Source: Brumicola pallidula DSM 14239 = ACAM 615 (GTDB taxonomy: Bacteria > Pseudomonadota > Gammaproteobacteria > Enterobacterales > Alteromonadaceae). From it: a stretch of DNA of 64,000 nucleotides. How positions within the stretch are numbered: the first letter of the stretch is position 1; every line of letters starts with the position of its first letter. A program made the translations under genes and the position numbers. The stretch spans positions 124,001 to 188,000 of the forward strand of contig NZ_KE386814.1 in the NCBI RefSeq assembly GCF_000428905.1. The letters are read 5' to 3'. The notes beneath the pieces were generated by a model. It made no database searches. It was not told the DNA's origin and worked only from the letters and a program-made list of their open reading frames with translations. Of this stretch, positions 19,168 to 27,148 are shown one piece after another.

Positions 19168-20733
19168 ATGTTTAATTTGATAAATGGTACAAAAGGGAAT
19201 GTTAAAAACGACATTTTCTCTGGTATCACCGTCGCTTTTGCTCTGGTTCCCGAAGCCGTCGCATTTGCGTTTGTTGCAGGTGTTGAACCGATGGTGGGTT
19301 TATATGCTGCGTTCATGATGGGATTAATTACATCAGCAATCGGTGGCCGCCCTGGTATGATTTCAGGCGCAACAGGCGCGATGGCTGTAGTTATGGTTGC
19401 TCTTGTTGCTCAGCATGGTGTGCAATACTTATTCGCTGCTGTTTTGCTAGCCGGTTTTTTGCAAATCATGGCTGGTGTATTTAGACTCGGAAAGTTCATT
19501 CGTTTAGTGCCCTACCCAGTTATGCTCGGATTCGTCAATGGCTTAGCAATTGTTATCTTTTTAGCACAATTAGGGCAATTTAAAATAACCAACTCTTTAG
19601 GTGAGCTGGAATGGATGACAGGTAACTTGCTCTACATAATGCTTGGTCTAGTCGCACTGACGATGGCTATTATTTACCTGCTACCAAAATTGACAACAGC
19701 CATACCTGCTTCTCTTGTAGCTATTGTAGCTGTCACTGCGTTAGTCCACGGCTTAGATTTAGATGCTAGAACCGTAATCGATTTCGTTCGAGATATGGCG
19801 CCAGAAGCACAAAAAGATACGATTACTTTAGCTGGGGAATTACCAACTTTCGCTATACCGGTAGTACCTTTTACTCTTGAAACACTTTATATTATTTTAC
19901 CAACAGCGGTTATTTTGTCGCTTGTCGGGCTTATTGAATCGTTGTTGACATTATCGCTTATTGACGAAATGACTGATACTCGCGGCCAGGGCAATCAAGA
20001 ATGTGTGGGTCAGGGTGTCGCAAATACCGTAAATGGTTTCTTCGGCGGAATGGGTGGTTGCGCCATGATTGGACAGAGTATAATCAATATAAACTCGGGC
20101 GGTCGAGGTCGTTTATCAGGCATCACAGCCGCATTGGTTTTACTTGGCTTTATTCTATTCGCAGCACCTCTTATTGAGATGGTTCCATTAGCAGCGTTAG
20201 TTGGTGTTATGTTCGTCGTCGTTATCGCTACGTTTGAATGGGCATCTTTCAGAATTGTTCGTGGTGTAAATAAAGAAGATGCTTTTGTCTTGTTTTTGGT
20301 GACCGGTATCACCGTCGCTGTTGATTTAGCCATAGCGGTTGTTGTAGGTGTAATCGTGTCAGCACTTGTATTTGCATGGAAGCATGCAACGCATATGATG
20401 GCAAAAACGTATACAGATGATGATGGATGGAAAGTTTACGACCTGGAGGGACCGCTATTCTTCGGTTCGGTAACTTATTTTAGAGACATTTTTGATCCGC
20501 AAAATGACCCTGCTGATGTGGTCATTGATTTTCGGGAGTCTAGAGTTTGGGACTCTTCGGGGATTGATGCATTAGATGGTCTTGCTGATAAATATAAAGA
20601 GCAAGGCAAAAAGCTGCATATCAGACATATCAGCCCTGAGTGCCGAGTATTACTTAGGAAAGCAGGCGAATACGTTGAAATTAATGTGAATGAAGATCCA
20701 CGTTATCGAGTTGTTTCAGATACGCTAGGTTAG
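19168..20733 (+). CDS. SulP family inorganic anion transporter
   Basis: A 521-residue inner membrane transporter of the SulP (SLC26-like) family. About twelve hydrophobic helices occupy residues 15-400, beginning with the signature FSGITVAFALVPEAVAFAFVAG and PMVGLYAAFMMG. A cytoplasmic STAS domain follows at about 425-515 (VVIDFRESRVWDSSGIDALDGL in parts). Members move sulphate, bicarbonate or other anions with protons or sodium. The substrate here is unknown, though bicarbonate or sulphate is usual. The gene is flanked downstream by a strong terminator and is probably a single-gene unit. Confidence 0.93.
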   Translation: MFNLINGTKGNVKNDIFSGITVAFALVPEAVAFAFVAGVEPMVGLYAAFMMGLITSAIGGRPGMISGATGAMAVVMVALVAQHGVQYLFAAVLLAGFLQIMAGVFRLGKFIRLVPYPVMLGFVNGLAIVIFLAQLGQFKITNSLGELEWMTGNLLYIMLGLVALTMAIIYLLPKLTTAIPASLVAIVAVTALVHGLDLDARTVIDFVRDMAPEAQKDTITLAGELPTFAIPVVPFTLETLYIILPTAVILSLVGLIESLLTLSLIDEMTDTRGQGNQECVGQGVANTVNGFFGGMGGCAMIGQSIININSGGRGRLSGITAALVLLGFILFAAPLIEMVPLAALVGVMFVVVIATFEWASFRIVRGVNKEDAFVLFLVTGITVAVDLAIAVVVGVIVSALVFAWKHATHMMAKTYTDDDGWKVYDLEGPLFFGSVTYFRDIFDPQNDPADVVIDFRESRVWDSSGIDALDGLADKYKEQGKKLHIRHISPECRVLLRKAGEYVEINVNEDPRYRVVSDTLG

Positions 20734-20764
20734 TGTAAGTAATCGCATAACATTTAGAAGCATT

Positions 20765-20797
20765 AAAAAAGGGAACTCAGTGATGAGTTCCCTTTTT
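20765..20797 (+). terminator. Rho-independent terminator after the SulP gene
   Basis: AAAAGGGAACTCA pairs with TGAGTTCCCTTTT across a GTGA loop, with A-runs and T-runs on both sides. It can also serve the convergent ppiC. Confidence 0.9.
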
Positions 20798-20824
20798 CAT
20801 TTGCTAAGGTCAAATTAATTAAGG

Positions 20825-21100
20825 CTAACTTCGGTACAACGTTTTTATAAGATGAAACCCAAATTGTGTTTTTATGGGGCCATGAACCGTCAATATTTCT
20901 TTTTTAAATACGACGTTCTCAAAAGCTTTTACCATGTCGCCTTGGCGAAACTCTCCTAAATCTCCTCCTTTTTTTGCTGAAGGGCACTGGCTATATTTCT
21001 TAGCAAGTGCTTGAAAGCTAGCGCCTTTGTCTAACTGAGATTTAATGCTTTCAGCTTCTTCCTTGGTTTTTACCAATATATGACATGCATTTGCTTTCAT
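20825..21100 (-). CDS. ppiC: Parvulin-type peptidyl-prolyl isomerase PpiC
   Basis: A 91-residue single-domain cytoplasmic parvulin, close to E. coli PpiC (93 residues). It carries the full rotamase signature: ACHILVKTKEEAESI at the N-terminus, CPSAKKGGDLGEFRQGDMVKAFE (parts of one run) in the middle, and VHGPIKTQFGFHLIKTL at the end. There is no signal peptide. It starts 14 bases after the methyltransferase-like gene on the same strand, so the two are likely cotranscribed. Confidence 0.95.
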   Translation of the reverse strand: MKANACHILVKTKEEAESIKSQLDKGASFQALAKKYSQCPSAKKGGDLGEFRQGDMVKAFENVVFKKEILTVHGPIKTQFGFHLIKTLYRS

Positions 21101-21114
21101 ATTTTAAACTTACC

Positions 21115-22053
21115 TTATTGTGCTTTCTTAAACAAAAGAGTCATGCGATTCGATTCTCCAATGGCATCAACTTTTTCTTTTAATCTTGGATCGTCGGCGG
21201 TGCCGTTATAAGAAGGTGGAAGTCGCCATACAGTGTCTTTTTCGGTCGGAATATCATTCGAGTTTTCGTTAATATCAGACTCATTGACAAGTTCAAAACC
21301 CGCTTTTTTGAATGCTTCAATCACTGCTGATTTCTTTAAGTAACCGGCACTGCCATCGGCCCATTTATCTGAACTTGTTTCGGGTGCTTGATGTTGAACA
21401 ACACCAACCAATCCACCATCTTTAAGTAGCATTTTTGTTGTTGCCAATGCTTCACTCATTGTCCCTGCTTCAGTTTCGAATCGGTTTACGTTGTGAAGAG
21501 CTCTAATAAACAACACTCGGTCAACAGTCCCGGTCAACTCATCAGGTGGTGTGTTAAAAGTAAAGCCAGTTGATTGAGGTGCTTTTTCGACAAACGCACT
21601 CACCATATCTGGAAATTTATCAGTTCTTTTAATTGCCTCTTGTATATCCTCTTCAGAGAAGAAACCAAATCTCGCCCACATCTCATCATTATAATTGATA
21701 CCGTGCAGTTGACCTTCAGAGCCTAAGTAATAGGCTAGAATTTTTGAATACCAGCCACCGCCAGGAAGTCCTTCTGCAACAGTCATTCCAGGGGCGACTT
21801 TAAAAAACTCAAGTGTCTGAATTGGATTGCGTGAATCGTTTCTTGATTTATCTTCGTCATTCTGGTTTTTTAAAGCGTAAAATAGCTTTCCACCATCGAC
21901 TGCAGGAGCCGCATCTTTTAATGGTGAAGGCTGCATAGCTACTTTCGCTTTGGGTTCAGTATCCTTAGCATCGTCTTTTGGAACTTCTGAACAACCGAAC
22001 GTCATAGCAAGGGCTAATGTGCACGTTGATGCAATAATTGATTTTTTGAACAT
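21115..22053 (-). CDS. Exported methyltransferase-like protein (putative lipoprotein)
   Basis: A 312-residue protein of the group annotated as predicted or class I SAM-dependent methyltransferases with an export signal. The N-terminal MFKKSIIASTCTLALAMTFGC is a signal peptide ending in a cysteine, although TFGC is not a textbook lipobox. The following low-complexity linker (to about residue 50) leads into a methyltransferase-like fold: FFKVAPGMTVAEGLPGGGWYSKIL resembles motif I (in parts), and LLKDGGLVGVVQHQAP a later strand. SAM is not known to be available in the periplasm, so true catalysis is doubtful. Confidence 0.75.
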   Translation of the reverse strand: MFKKSIIASTCTLALAMTFGCSEVPKDDAKDTEPKAKVAMQPSPLKDAAPAVDGGKLFYALKNQNDEDKSRNDSRNPIQTLEFFKVAPGMTVAEGLPGGGWYSKILAYYLGSEGQLHGINYNDEMWARFGFFSEEDIQEAIKRTDKFPDMVSAFVEKAPQSTGFTFNTPPDELTGTVDRVLFIRALHNVNRFETEAGTMSEALATTKMLLKDGGLVGVVQHQAPETSSDKWADGSAGYLKKSAVIEAFKKAGFELVNESDINENSNDIPTEKDTVWRLPPSYNGTADDPRLKEKVDAIGESNRMTLLFKKAQ

Positions 22054-22123
22054 GATAATCCTTATTATAATTATAAATTTTTATTGTAAGCTCATTCACC
22101 GCAAAAGGTAAATTGATGCTCAA

Positions 22124-22831
22124 TTATTTTTGTTGGCTAAGCCAATTAACTAAATCTACAATATCTTGCACGCTCATTTCTCTCGTAAATATGGCTTGAT
22201 ACTTTCCGTTGACGATAATATTTGGAACACTTTGTAAATGTTCCTTAAATCGGCTTATTTCATTATTATTCTGCATAAATGCATCAGTTAACTCTGTTTT
22301 AATTAATGTACTTTCAAAATCGACGGCTGGTATATCATAAGAAATGAAAAGTTGTTTAAGATCGTTTAATCCTTCAATTTTTTGTCCTTGTTCATGGATA
22401 TGAGCAAATATTGCAGCATTCATCAACTCTTCGGTGCCCAATGACCTGCCAATAAGCATAGCTTTAGTTGCTTGCTCTTGTATTTCTGGGGTTGTGAACT
22501 GCATGAAATTAACATGAACTTTTCGAAAAGTTACACCCTTAGCCAATTGTGGCTTTATTTCATTTATGATCATCTCAAAGCGATAACATGCAGGGCACCA
22601 AAACGAAAAATATTCGACGATTTGTTTTTTTTCAGAAGCTGTTTCAGCAACAATATTGTAATGAGTACCATTGATCCACTTTATTGGTAATAGCGGCGAT
22701 AATGGTGCTTGCGCATTAGTTTCAATAGTTACAAGTGCTGGGCTCGAATCTACTGGCGGACCTTCCGAGCATCCGGCAAGTGTTAAACTCACTAGCAAGG
22801 CTAAAAAAAACGCGATTGTTGGTCTATTCAT
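22124..22831 (-). CDS. DsbA-like thiol:disulfide lipoprotein
   Basis: A 235-residue thioredoxin-fold protein related to DsbA, predicted to be membrane-attached because its signal peptide ends in the lipobox LTLAGC with Cys21. The active site is Cys79-Pro-Ala-Cys82 in FSFWCPACYRFE, and the cis-proline loop is VPNIIVNGKYQ. It is a clear paralogue of the soluble DsbA encoded 280 bases downstream in transcription-independent order on the same strand, with the same CPAC site and 40 or so residues of linker after the lipid anchor. It may oxidise or isomerise envelope proteins close to the membrane (inference). Confidence 0.85.
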   Translation of the reverse strand: MNRPTIAFFLALLVSLTLAGCSEGPPVDSSPALVTIETNAQAPLSPLLPIKWINGTHYNIVAETASEKKQIVEYFSFWCPACYRFEMIINEIKPQLAKGVTFRKVHVNFMQFTTPEIQEQATKAMLIGRSLGTEELMNAAIFAHIHEQGQKIEGLNDLKQLFISYDIPAVDFESTLIKTELTDAFMQNNNEISRFKEHLQSVPNIIVNGKYQAIFTREMSVQDIVDLVNWLSQQK

Positions 22832-22942
22832 GTTGCTTCCTAAAATAAATTCTATTAGATGAACTCTTGATTATAGATGCTTTTGAGTAATGGTAAACCC
22901 ATTAGCTACAATAGTGCTATTTCTCAAATAATTCTTAATAAC

Positions 22943-23043
22943 AACCTCCAATAAGAACCTCCAATAAGAACCTCCAATAAGGACACACCCATTTAGCAAA
23001 CCTCCAATAAAGACACACCTATTTTGCGTAAAACAGGTGTGTC
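22943..23043. repeat. AGGTGTGTC cores with a 13-bp tandem array
   Basis: Three contiguous copies of AACCTCCAATAAG (22943-22981) end exactly where GACACACC begins at 22982. A fourth copy, AACCTCCAATAAA (22999-23011), ends exactly at the next core (23012-23019). An inverted core follows at 23036-23043, forming a stem with a GCGT loop that may terminate transcription. Confidence 0.85.
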
Positions 23044-23066
23044 CTTATTCAGGGTTTGGAAGTAAT

Positions 23067-23093
23067 AAAAAAGGACCTTTCGGTCCTTTTTTT
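23067..23093 (-). terminator. Rho-independent terminator of dsbA
   Basis: AAAAAAGGACC and GGTCCTTTTTT pair across a TTTC loop, placed 17 bases beyond the end of dsbA on the minus strand. Confidence 0.9.
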
Positions 23094-23110
23094 GCAAATT
23101 AGACTTATTG

Positions 23111-23734
23111 TTATGATTGTTTTGTTAACCATACAATGAGGTTTACAATTTGATCGGCTGTCATGTCTCTTGAAAATTTAGCTTGATATTTACCATTCAC
23201 AATAAAGTTAGGCACGCCGTTTAGATATTCGCGATAAGTTTCAATTTCTCGGTTATTTTTGTTAACCAAGCTTTTTACACTAAAACTTTTCGCCATTTTA
23301 TCAAACTCTTCAGCTTCAACACCATTAATGATGAAGACACTACGTAGGTCTTTTAAGCCAGTTACTGTTGAACGTTGCTCATGAATGTAATTGAAAACAG
23401 CGGCGTTCAAAACATCTTCTTTTTTCATTGCGCGTGCAATGATCATCGCTTTAGTCGCATCGTCCTGTACATCCGGCCCAGCACTTTGCATAAAGTTAAC
23501 TTGGATTTTTGTGAATTCAACATCTTCGCCTATTCCTTCTTTAATCTTTTTGACCAACGGCTCAAAGCTATAACAAGCAGGACACCAAAACGAAAAGAAC
23601 TCTTTTACTTCAGGTGTCGCCGTGGCTTTATCGCTGATCACGATGTAATGCTCGCCTTCTTGCCATTCATCGGCTGCATGTACTGAAAATGGAAGCAACA
23701 TTGCAACAAGCAGTATTGAAAACAGCTTTTTCAT
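23111..23734 (-). CDS. dsbA: Thiol:disulfide interchange protein DsbA
   Basis: Periplasmic oxidase that introduces disulfides into exported proteins and is reoxidised by DsbB. The 207-residue length matches E. coli DsbA (208 with its signal). The signal peptide MKKLFSILLVAMLLPFSVHA is followed by the thioredoxin fold with Cys51-Pro-Ala-Cys54 (FFSFWCPACYSFE) and the cis-proline VPNFIVNGKYQ. The dipeptide between the cysteines is Pro-Ala rather than the Pro-His of E. coli DsbA, which may alter redox potential. A lipoprotein paralogue lies beside it. Confidence 0.93.
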   Translation of the reverse strand: MKKLFSILLVAMLLPFSVHAADEWQEGEHYIVISDKATATPEVKEFFSFWCPACYSFEPLVKKIKEGIGEDVEFTKIQVNFMQSAGPDVQDDATKAMIIARAMKKEDVLNAAVFNYIHEQRSTVTGLKDLRSVFIINGVEAEEFDKMAKSFSVKSLVNKNNREIETYREYLNGVPNFIVNGKYQAKFSRDMTADQIVNLIVWLTKQS

Positions 23735-23831
23735 AAAAAATTCCTTTAATTGAGGGCTAATAATAGTAAATATAAATCGTCTTAAGTTCTAAATGGAGAA
23801 TACCACAAAGCAAAATACCTTTTCAAAATAT

Positions 23832-23862
23832 AAGGGCGAATGCCTGCATGATATTCGCCCTT
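23832..23862 (-). terminator. Hairpin downstream of btuB
   Basis: AAGGGCGAAT (23832-23841) pairs perfectly with ATTCGCCCTT (23853-23862). On the minus strand a T-rich tract follows. It lies about 60 bases beyond the btuB stop. Confidence 0.75.
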
Positions 23863-23923
23863 GTTCAGATGTCATTCACATTTAAAACTTCATATAAGTA
23901 GCTTTAGAGAGGAAGTTATATGC

Positions 23924-25831
23924 TTAGTTCAATTGATATCGCATATTCAACACAATTTTACGTGATTGGCCTACAAAACCAAATACATCTTCAAAATCCT
24001 CGTTCAACAAATTGTCAAAACGAAGTCCAAAGCCCAAATTTTCATTATACTTATACTGATAGTTTGCACTAACTAACCAATACGGACTCAATCCCACAAT
24101 TTCTGATGAATTAGGAAATGGAGGGAAGAATCGGTCTTGTTTTGAACCGGTATAATCTGCTTGCAAATAGAGGTTGCTGTTTTTATTCAGTGCATAGTTA
24201 ATGGTAGTAGAACCTGAATGGCGAGCTCGTCTAAGTTCAAGCTCTGTTGGCGCTTTCGCCTCTAGGTAGGCATAATTCGCTGACCAAGTAATGTCTTTCC
24301 AATCCCCATAGAGAGAAAACTCTAGGCCTCTTCTTGTCGACGTTTCATCAATGTTCTGCGCAGTAAAAGCACTCGTTGCTGGGTTAAAAACAAAGCCGTT
24401 GATCTCATTTTCTAATTTAGTGTCGAAATGAGTTAGTTCAGCACTAAAGCGACTCGATAAATTATAGATTAAACCAATTTCATTCGCATAACTCGATTCA
24501 GGAAGTAAACCAGAGTTGCCTGTAAATGTACCTGGAAAGAAACCAAATCTCTCAGTGAATGACGGATTTTTAACTGCTTTACCGCGACTTACAAAAACTT
24601 TCAACTGGTCGGTGAAATTGTAGCTCAGTCCTAACCTAAAACTATTGGCATCATCAAATTCATCACTTTGATCTGCCCTCGCGCTATAACTAGCATAAAG
24701 ATCCTTAGCAACTTCATACTGACCATCGCTCAGCACTGAAATAGTTTGGTTATCTTGGGTTTGATTTGGATCGCCAAAAACGATAGGACCGCTTTGCTCG
24801 AAGTCTTCTATTACACTATCAAGTCCGACGTTGATAAAATCGTTGGCACCTAAATCAATGTAGTTTATCCAATTAAGTCGTTGGGTCTTACCAACAGTGC
24901 CACCAGAAAATCCATCACTTGAAAAGCTATCACTCGCAAAACGATTTAATTGATAGCTTAACGATTGTGACCATATGCCTTTAGATGGAGTGAAGTCCCA
25001 TCTCAATAAAGCACTGAATTGTTTTCCTTTTGAATAGTTATCGGCGTCAGCAGGCAAACCAGTATTGACGAAGTCGATAGCATCAAAGTCAGTGACAAAA
25101 TCAACGAGTCGCACATTAAAAGCTAATTTGTGTTCTTGGTTAGCTTGATAAGCAACATTAGTATTGAAAGAGGTGTTGCGATATCCGTCTTCTTCGTTAC
25201 CTTGGCGGGATACATTTTCACCATCAGTTTTAAGGTGATGCAAATTAGCTGACAATGACAAGCCATCTTGGCGCGTTTTATAAGAAACACCTACTTGGCG
25301 AGTTGCTTGTGTTCCAAGTCCAATGTTAGCTGATAATTTATGTTGTCCAGAAATCGCCGCTTTTTTGCTGGTGATGCTTATGACCCCTGAAACGGCACTG
25401 CTTCCCCATAGCGCACTTTGCGGTCCGCGAAGTAACTCAATGCGCTCAATGTCCGATACCAACAAATGTGCAAAGTTTACTAAGCCGCCTTGGCCAATGT
25501 CGTTTATCTCGACACCATCCACCAACACTAAAATATGGTTACTCTCACTACCTCGAAAACGTATTTCAGTTAATGTACCTGTAGGACCAGATTGACTGAT
25601 ATTAATACTAGCGAAAGAACGTAATAAATCAGTAACGGTTGCCGCCCCAGAAGCCTCAATAGTATCAGCGTTTATAAAAGAAACAGAGCCAGCAAGTGTC
25701 GATTTATCAACAGGCGCTCGAGAACCCATTATGCTGATAGTTTCTATAGATCGGTTTTGTTCTAAAGCGAGAATGGAAGTTGAACAAGAGGCAGCAAAAA
25801 TTGCCGCCAATAAAGGAAATTTTGTTTTCAT
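23924..25831 (-). CDS. btuB: TonB-dependent vitamin B12 receptor BtuB
   Basis: Outer membrane TonB-dependent transporter for cobalamin. It has a signal peptide (MKTKFPLLAAIFAASCSTSILA), a plug domain with LRSFASINISQSGP, RFRGSESNHILVLVDGVEIND (parts of one run) and ELLRGPQSALWGS, and a barrel ending in an aromatic-poor but typical beta strand. The open frame begins with GTG at 25858; the ATG at 25831, which starts the signal peptide, is preferred, giving 635 residues. Assignment as BtuB, rather than another receptor, rests on the cobalamin riboswitch directly upstream. No btuFCD genes follow. Confidence 0.93.
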   Translation of the reverse strand: MKTKFPLLAAIFAASCSTSILALEQNRSIETISIMGSRAPVDKSTLAGSVSFINADTIEASGAATVTDLLRSFASINISQSGPTGTLTEIRFRGSESNHILVLVDGVEINDIGQGGLVNFAHLLVSDIERIELLRGPQSALWGSSAVSGVISITSKKAAISGQHKLSANIGLGTQATRQVGVSYKTRQDGLSLSANLHHLKTDGENVSRQGNEEDGYRNTSFNTNVAYQANQEHKLAFNVRLVDFVTDFDAIDFVNTGLPADADNYSKGKQFSALLRWDFTPSKGIWSQSLSYQLNRFASDSFSSDGFSGGTVGKTQRLNWINYIDLGANDFINVGLDSVIEDFEQSGPIVFGDPNQTQDNQTISVLSDGQYEVAKDLYASYSARADQSDEFDDANSFRLGLSYNFTDQLKVFVSRGKAVKNPSFTERFGFFPGTFTGNSGLLPESSYANEIGLIYNLSSRFSAELTHFDTKLENEINGFVFNPATSAFTAQNIDETSTRRGLEFSLYGDWKDITWSANYAYLEAKAPTELELRRARHSGSTTINYALNKNSNLYLQADYTGSKQDRFFPPFPNSSEIVGLSPYWLVSANYQYKYNENLGFGLRFDNLLNEDFEDVFGFVGQSRKIVLNMRYQLN

Positions 25832-25889
25832 AAAATTAAGACTCTGTATATGCTCCACCCGAGCATGACAAAAAAGAAAGGCAAATTGC

Positions 25890-26090
25890 CAGCACCTTTC
25901 AAGGCCGGTATCCGGGCTTACATTTTCTTATTAAAACCTTCCCATGTTTGCACACAGTGGATGACGCCGATACAGATATCGATGAATAATAAGCGAAAGT
26001 GTTACGAACTTCCAATGTTTACCGTTGCGGGGGCAGCGCTGGATTTACACCAGTTTCCCGTTTAACTTTTTGCATTAGTACAAATAGCAC
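25890..26090 (-). promoter_or_regulatory. Cobalamin (AdoCbl) riboswitch controlling btuB
   Basis: On the minus strand the leader contains GGGAAACTGGTGTAAATCC, then GCTGCCCCCGCAACGGTAA and, nearer the gene, AGCCCGGATACCGGCC, the B12 box. These are the conserved core elements of class-I cobalamin riboswitches in the right order and spacing. Binding of adenosylcobalamin should repress btuB. Boundaries are approximate, and the expression platform overlaps the region just before the btuB start. Confidence 0.93.
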
Positions 26091-26179
26091 CTTGAATGCG
26101 TCGGAGTATAGAGTCTTTGCTGCAGATGTGAATGATTAATTTGACTTAATATTGAATGATATGCGCTTTTTTTAAAAGG

Positions 26180-27148
26180 TTATAGCGTTATTGGTGGCTC
26201 TTGAAGTGTTAAATACTGTTCTTTCAACGCTAATATTTGGCTTTCCCAATACTTATTTTCAGCGAACCAGGGAAATGCATTTGGGAATGCAGGGTCTTCC
26301 CATCGTCGGCTTAGCCAAGCCATGTAGTGAACCATTCGCATAGCACGCAGGGGTTCGATGAGGAATAACTCATTTTTATCGAATTCATGACATTCATTAT
26401 AAGCTTCAACGAGCGTCTCTAGTTGGATGAACTGCTGTTGGCGATCGCCCGAAAGCATCATCCAAATATCTTGTATTGCGGGCCCCATTCTGCAGTCATC
26501 AAGGTCAACAAAAGTCGGTCCATCGCGCCATAAAATGTTGCCTGGATGCAAATCACCATGCAAGCGTATCGAGCGGTAATTATGCGTGAGTTTCTTTTTA
26601 GTTTGTGCAATCACCATATCGAGAACGGCATGAAATGCGGTTTGTAAATGGTGCGGAATTAGTGAACTCGTTAACAACACTTTTTTAGGTGTGTCTAAAT
26701 AATCGTTAATGCAAACTTCTGGACGATGCTCGAACGGCTTAGATTGTGCCACTTTGTGCATTTGGCCAATAAAACGGCCTATCCATTCAAGTTGTTCAAT
26801 GTTGTCAACTTCAAATTGACGACCGCCGGCGGAAAGAAATAGGGCGAACCGATAATTAGCATGCTGATGCAAACTCTGACCATTGATGACTAATGGCGCA
26901 ACAATTGGAATTCCTGCTGCCGTCATTTCTAAGCCAAAATCGTGCTCTTCTTGAAGTTGCTGATTACTCCATCGTTGCGGACGATAGAATTTGACTACAT
27001 AACGTTTGTTATCCTCGGCCAAGAACTGATAAACCCTATTTTCATAGCTATTTAATGCCAACAAGCCAGAAGATACTTGAATATCGACAGTCTCAATAGC
27101 ATCAAGGATCAGATCTGGATTCAATCCTGCGAACGAGAAATTAGACAT
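26180..27148 (-). CDS. srkA: Stress response kinase SrkA (RdoA/YihE)
   Basis: Aminoglycoside-phosphotransferase-fold serine/threonine kinase, 322 residues, matching SrkA (E. coli 328), which protects against stress-induced death. Brenner's motif is HGDLHPGNILW and the metal-binding motif is FVDLDDCRMGPAIQDIWM. The N-terminal YENRVYQFLAEDNKRYVVKFYRP supplies the ATP lysine (in parts). Its start overlaps the end of ccoG by eight bases, so the two are translationally coupled. A repeat core inside reads Leu-Asp-Thr-Pro at ENDYL-type position ahead of KKVLL. No dsbA follows it directly, unlike E. coli, although two dsbA genes lie 3 kb away. Confidence 0.93.
   Translation of the reverse strand: MSNFSFAGLNPDLILDAIETVDIQVSSGLLALNSYENRVYQFLAEDNKRYVVKFYRPQRWSNQQLQEEHDFGLEMTAAGIPIVAPLVINGQSLHQHANYRFALFLSAGGRQFEVDNIEQLEWIGRFIGQMHKVAQSKPFEHRPEVCINDYLDTPKKVLLTSSLIPHHLQTAFHAVLDMVIAQTKKKLTHNYRSIRLHGDLHPGNILWRDGPTFVDLDDCRMGPAIQDIWMMLSGDRQQQFIQLETLVEAYNECHEFDKNELFLIEPLRAMRMVHYMAWLSRRWEDPAFPNAFPWFAENKYWESQILALKEQYLTLQEPPITL
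26688..26695 (+). repeat. AGGTGTGTC-type core inside srkA
   Basis: TTTAGGTGTGTCTAAAT reads Leu-Asp-Thr-Pro-Lys on the coding strand; the gene is intact. Confidence 0.75.

Noticed and set aside
25850-26065. Plus-strand 71-codon frame
   Set aside because: It lies over the cobalamin riboswitch, whose conserved elements on the minus strand explain the sequence.
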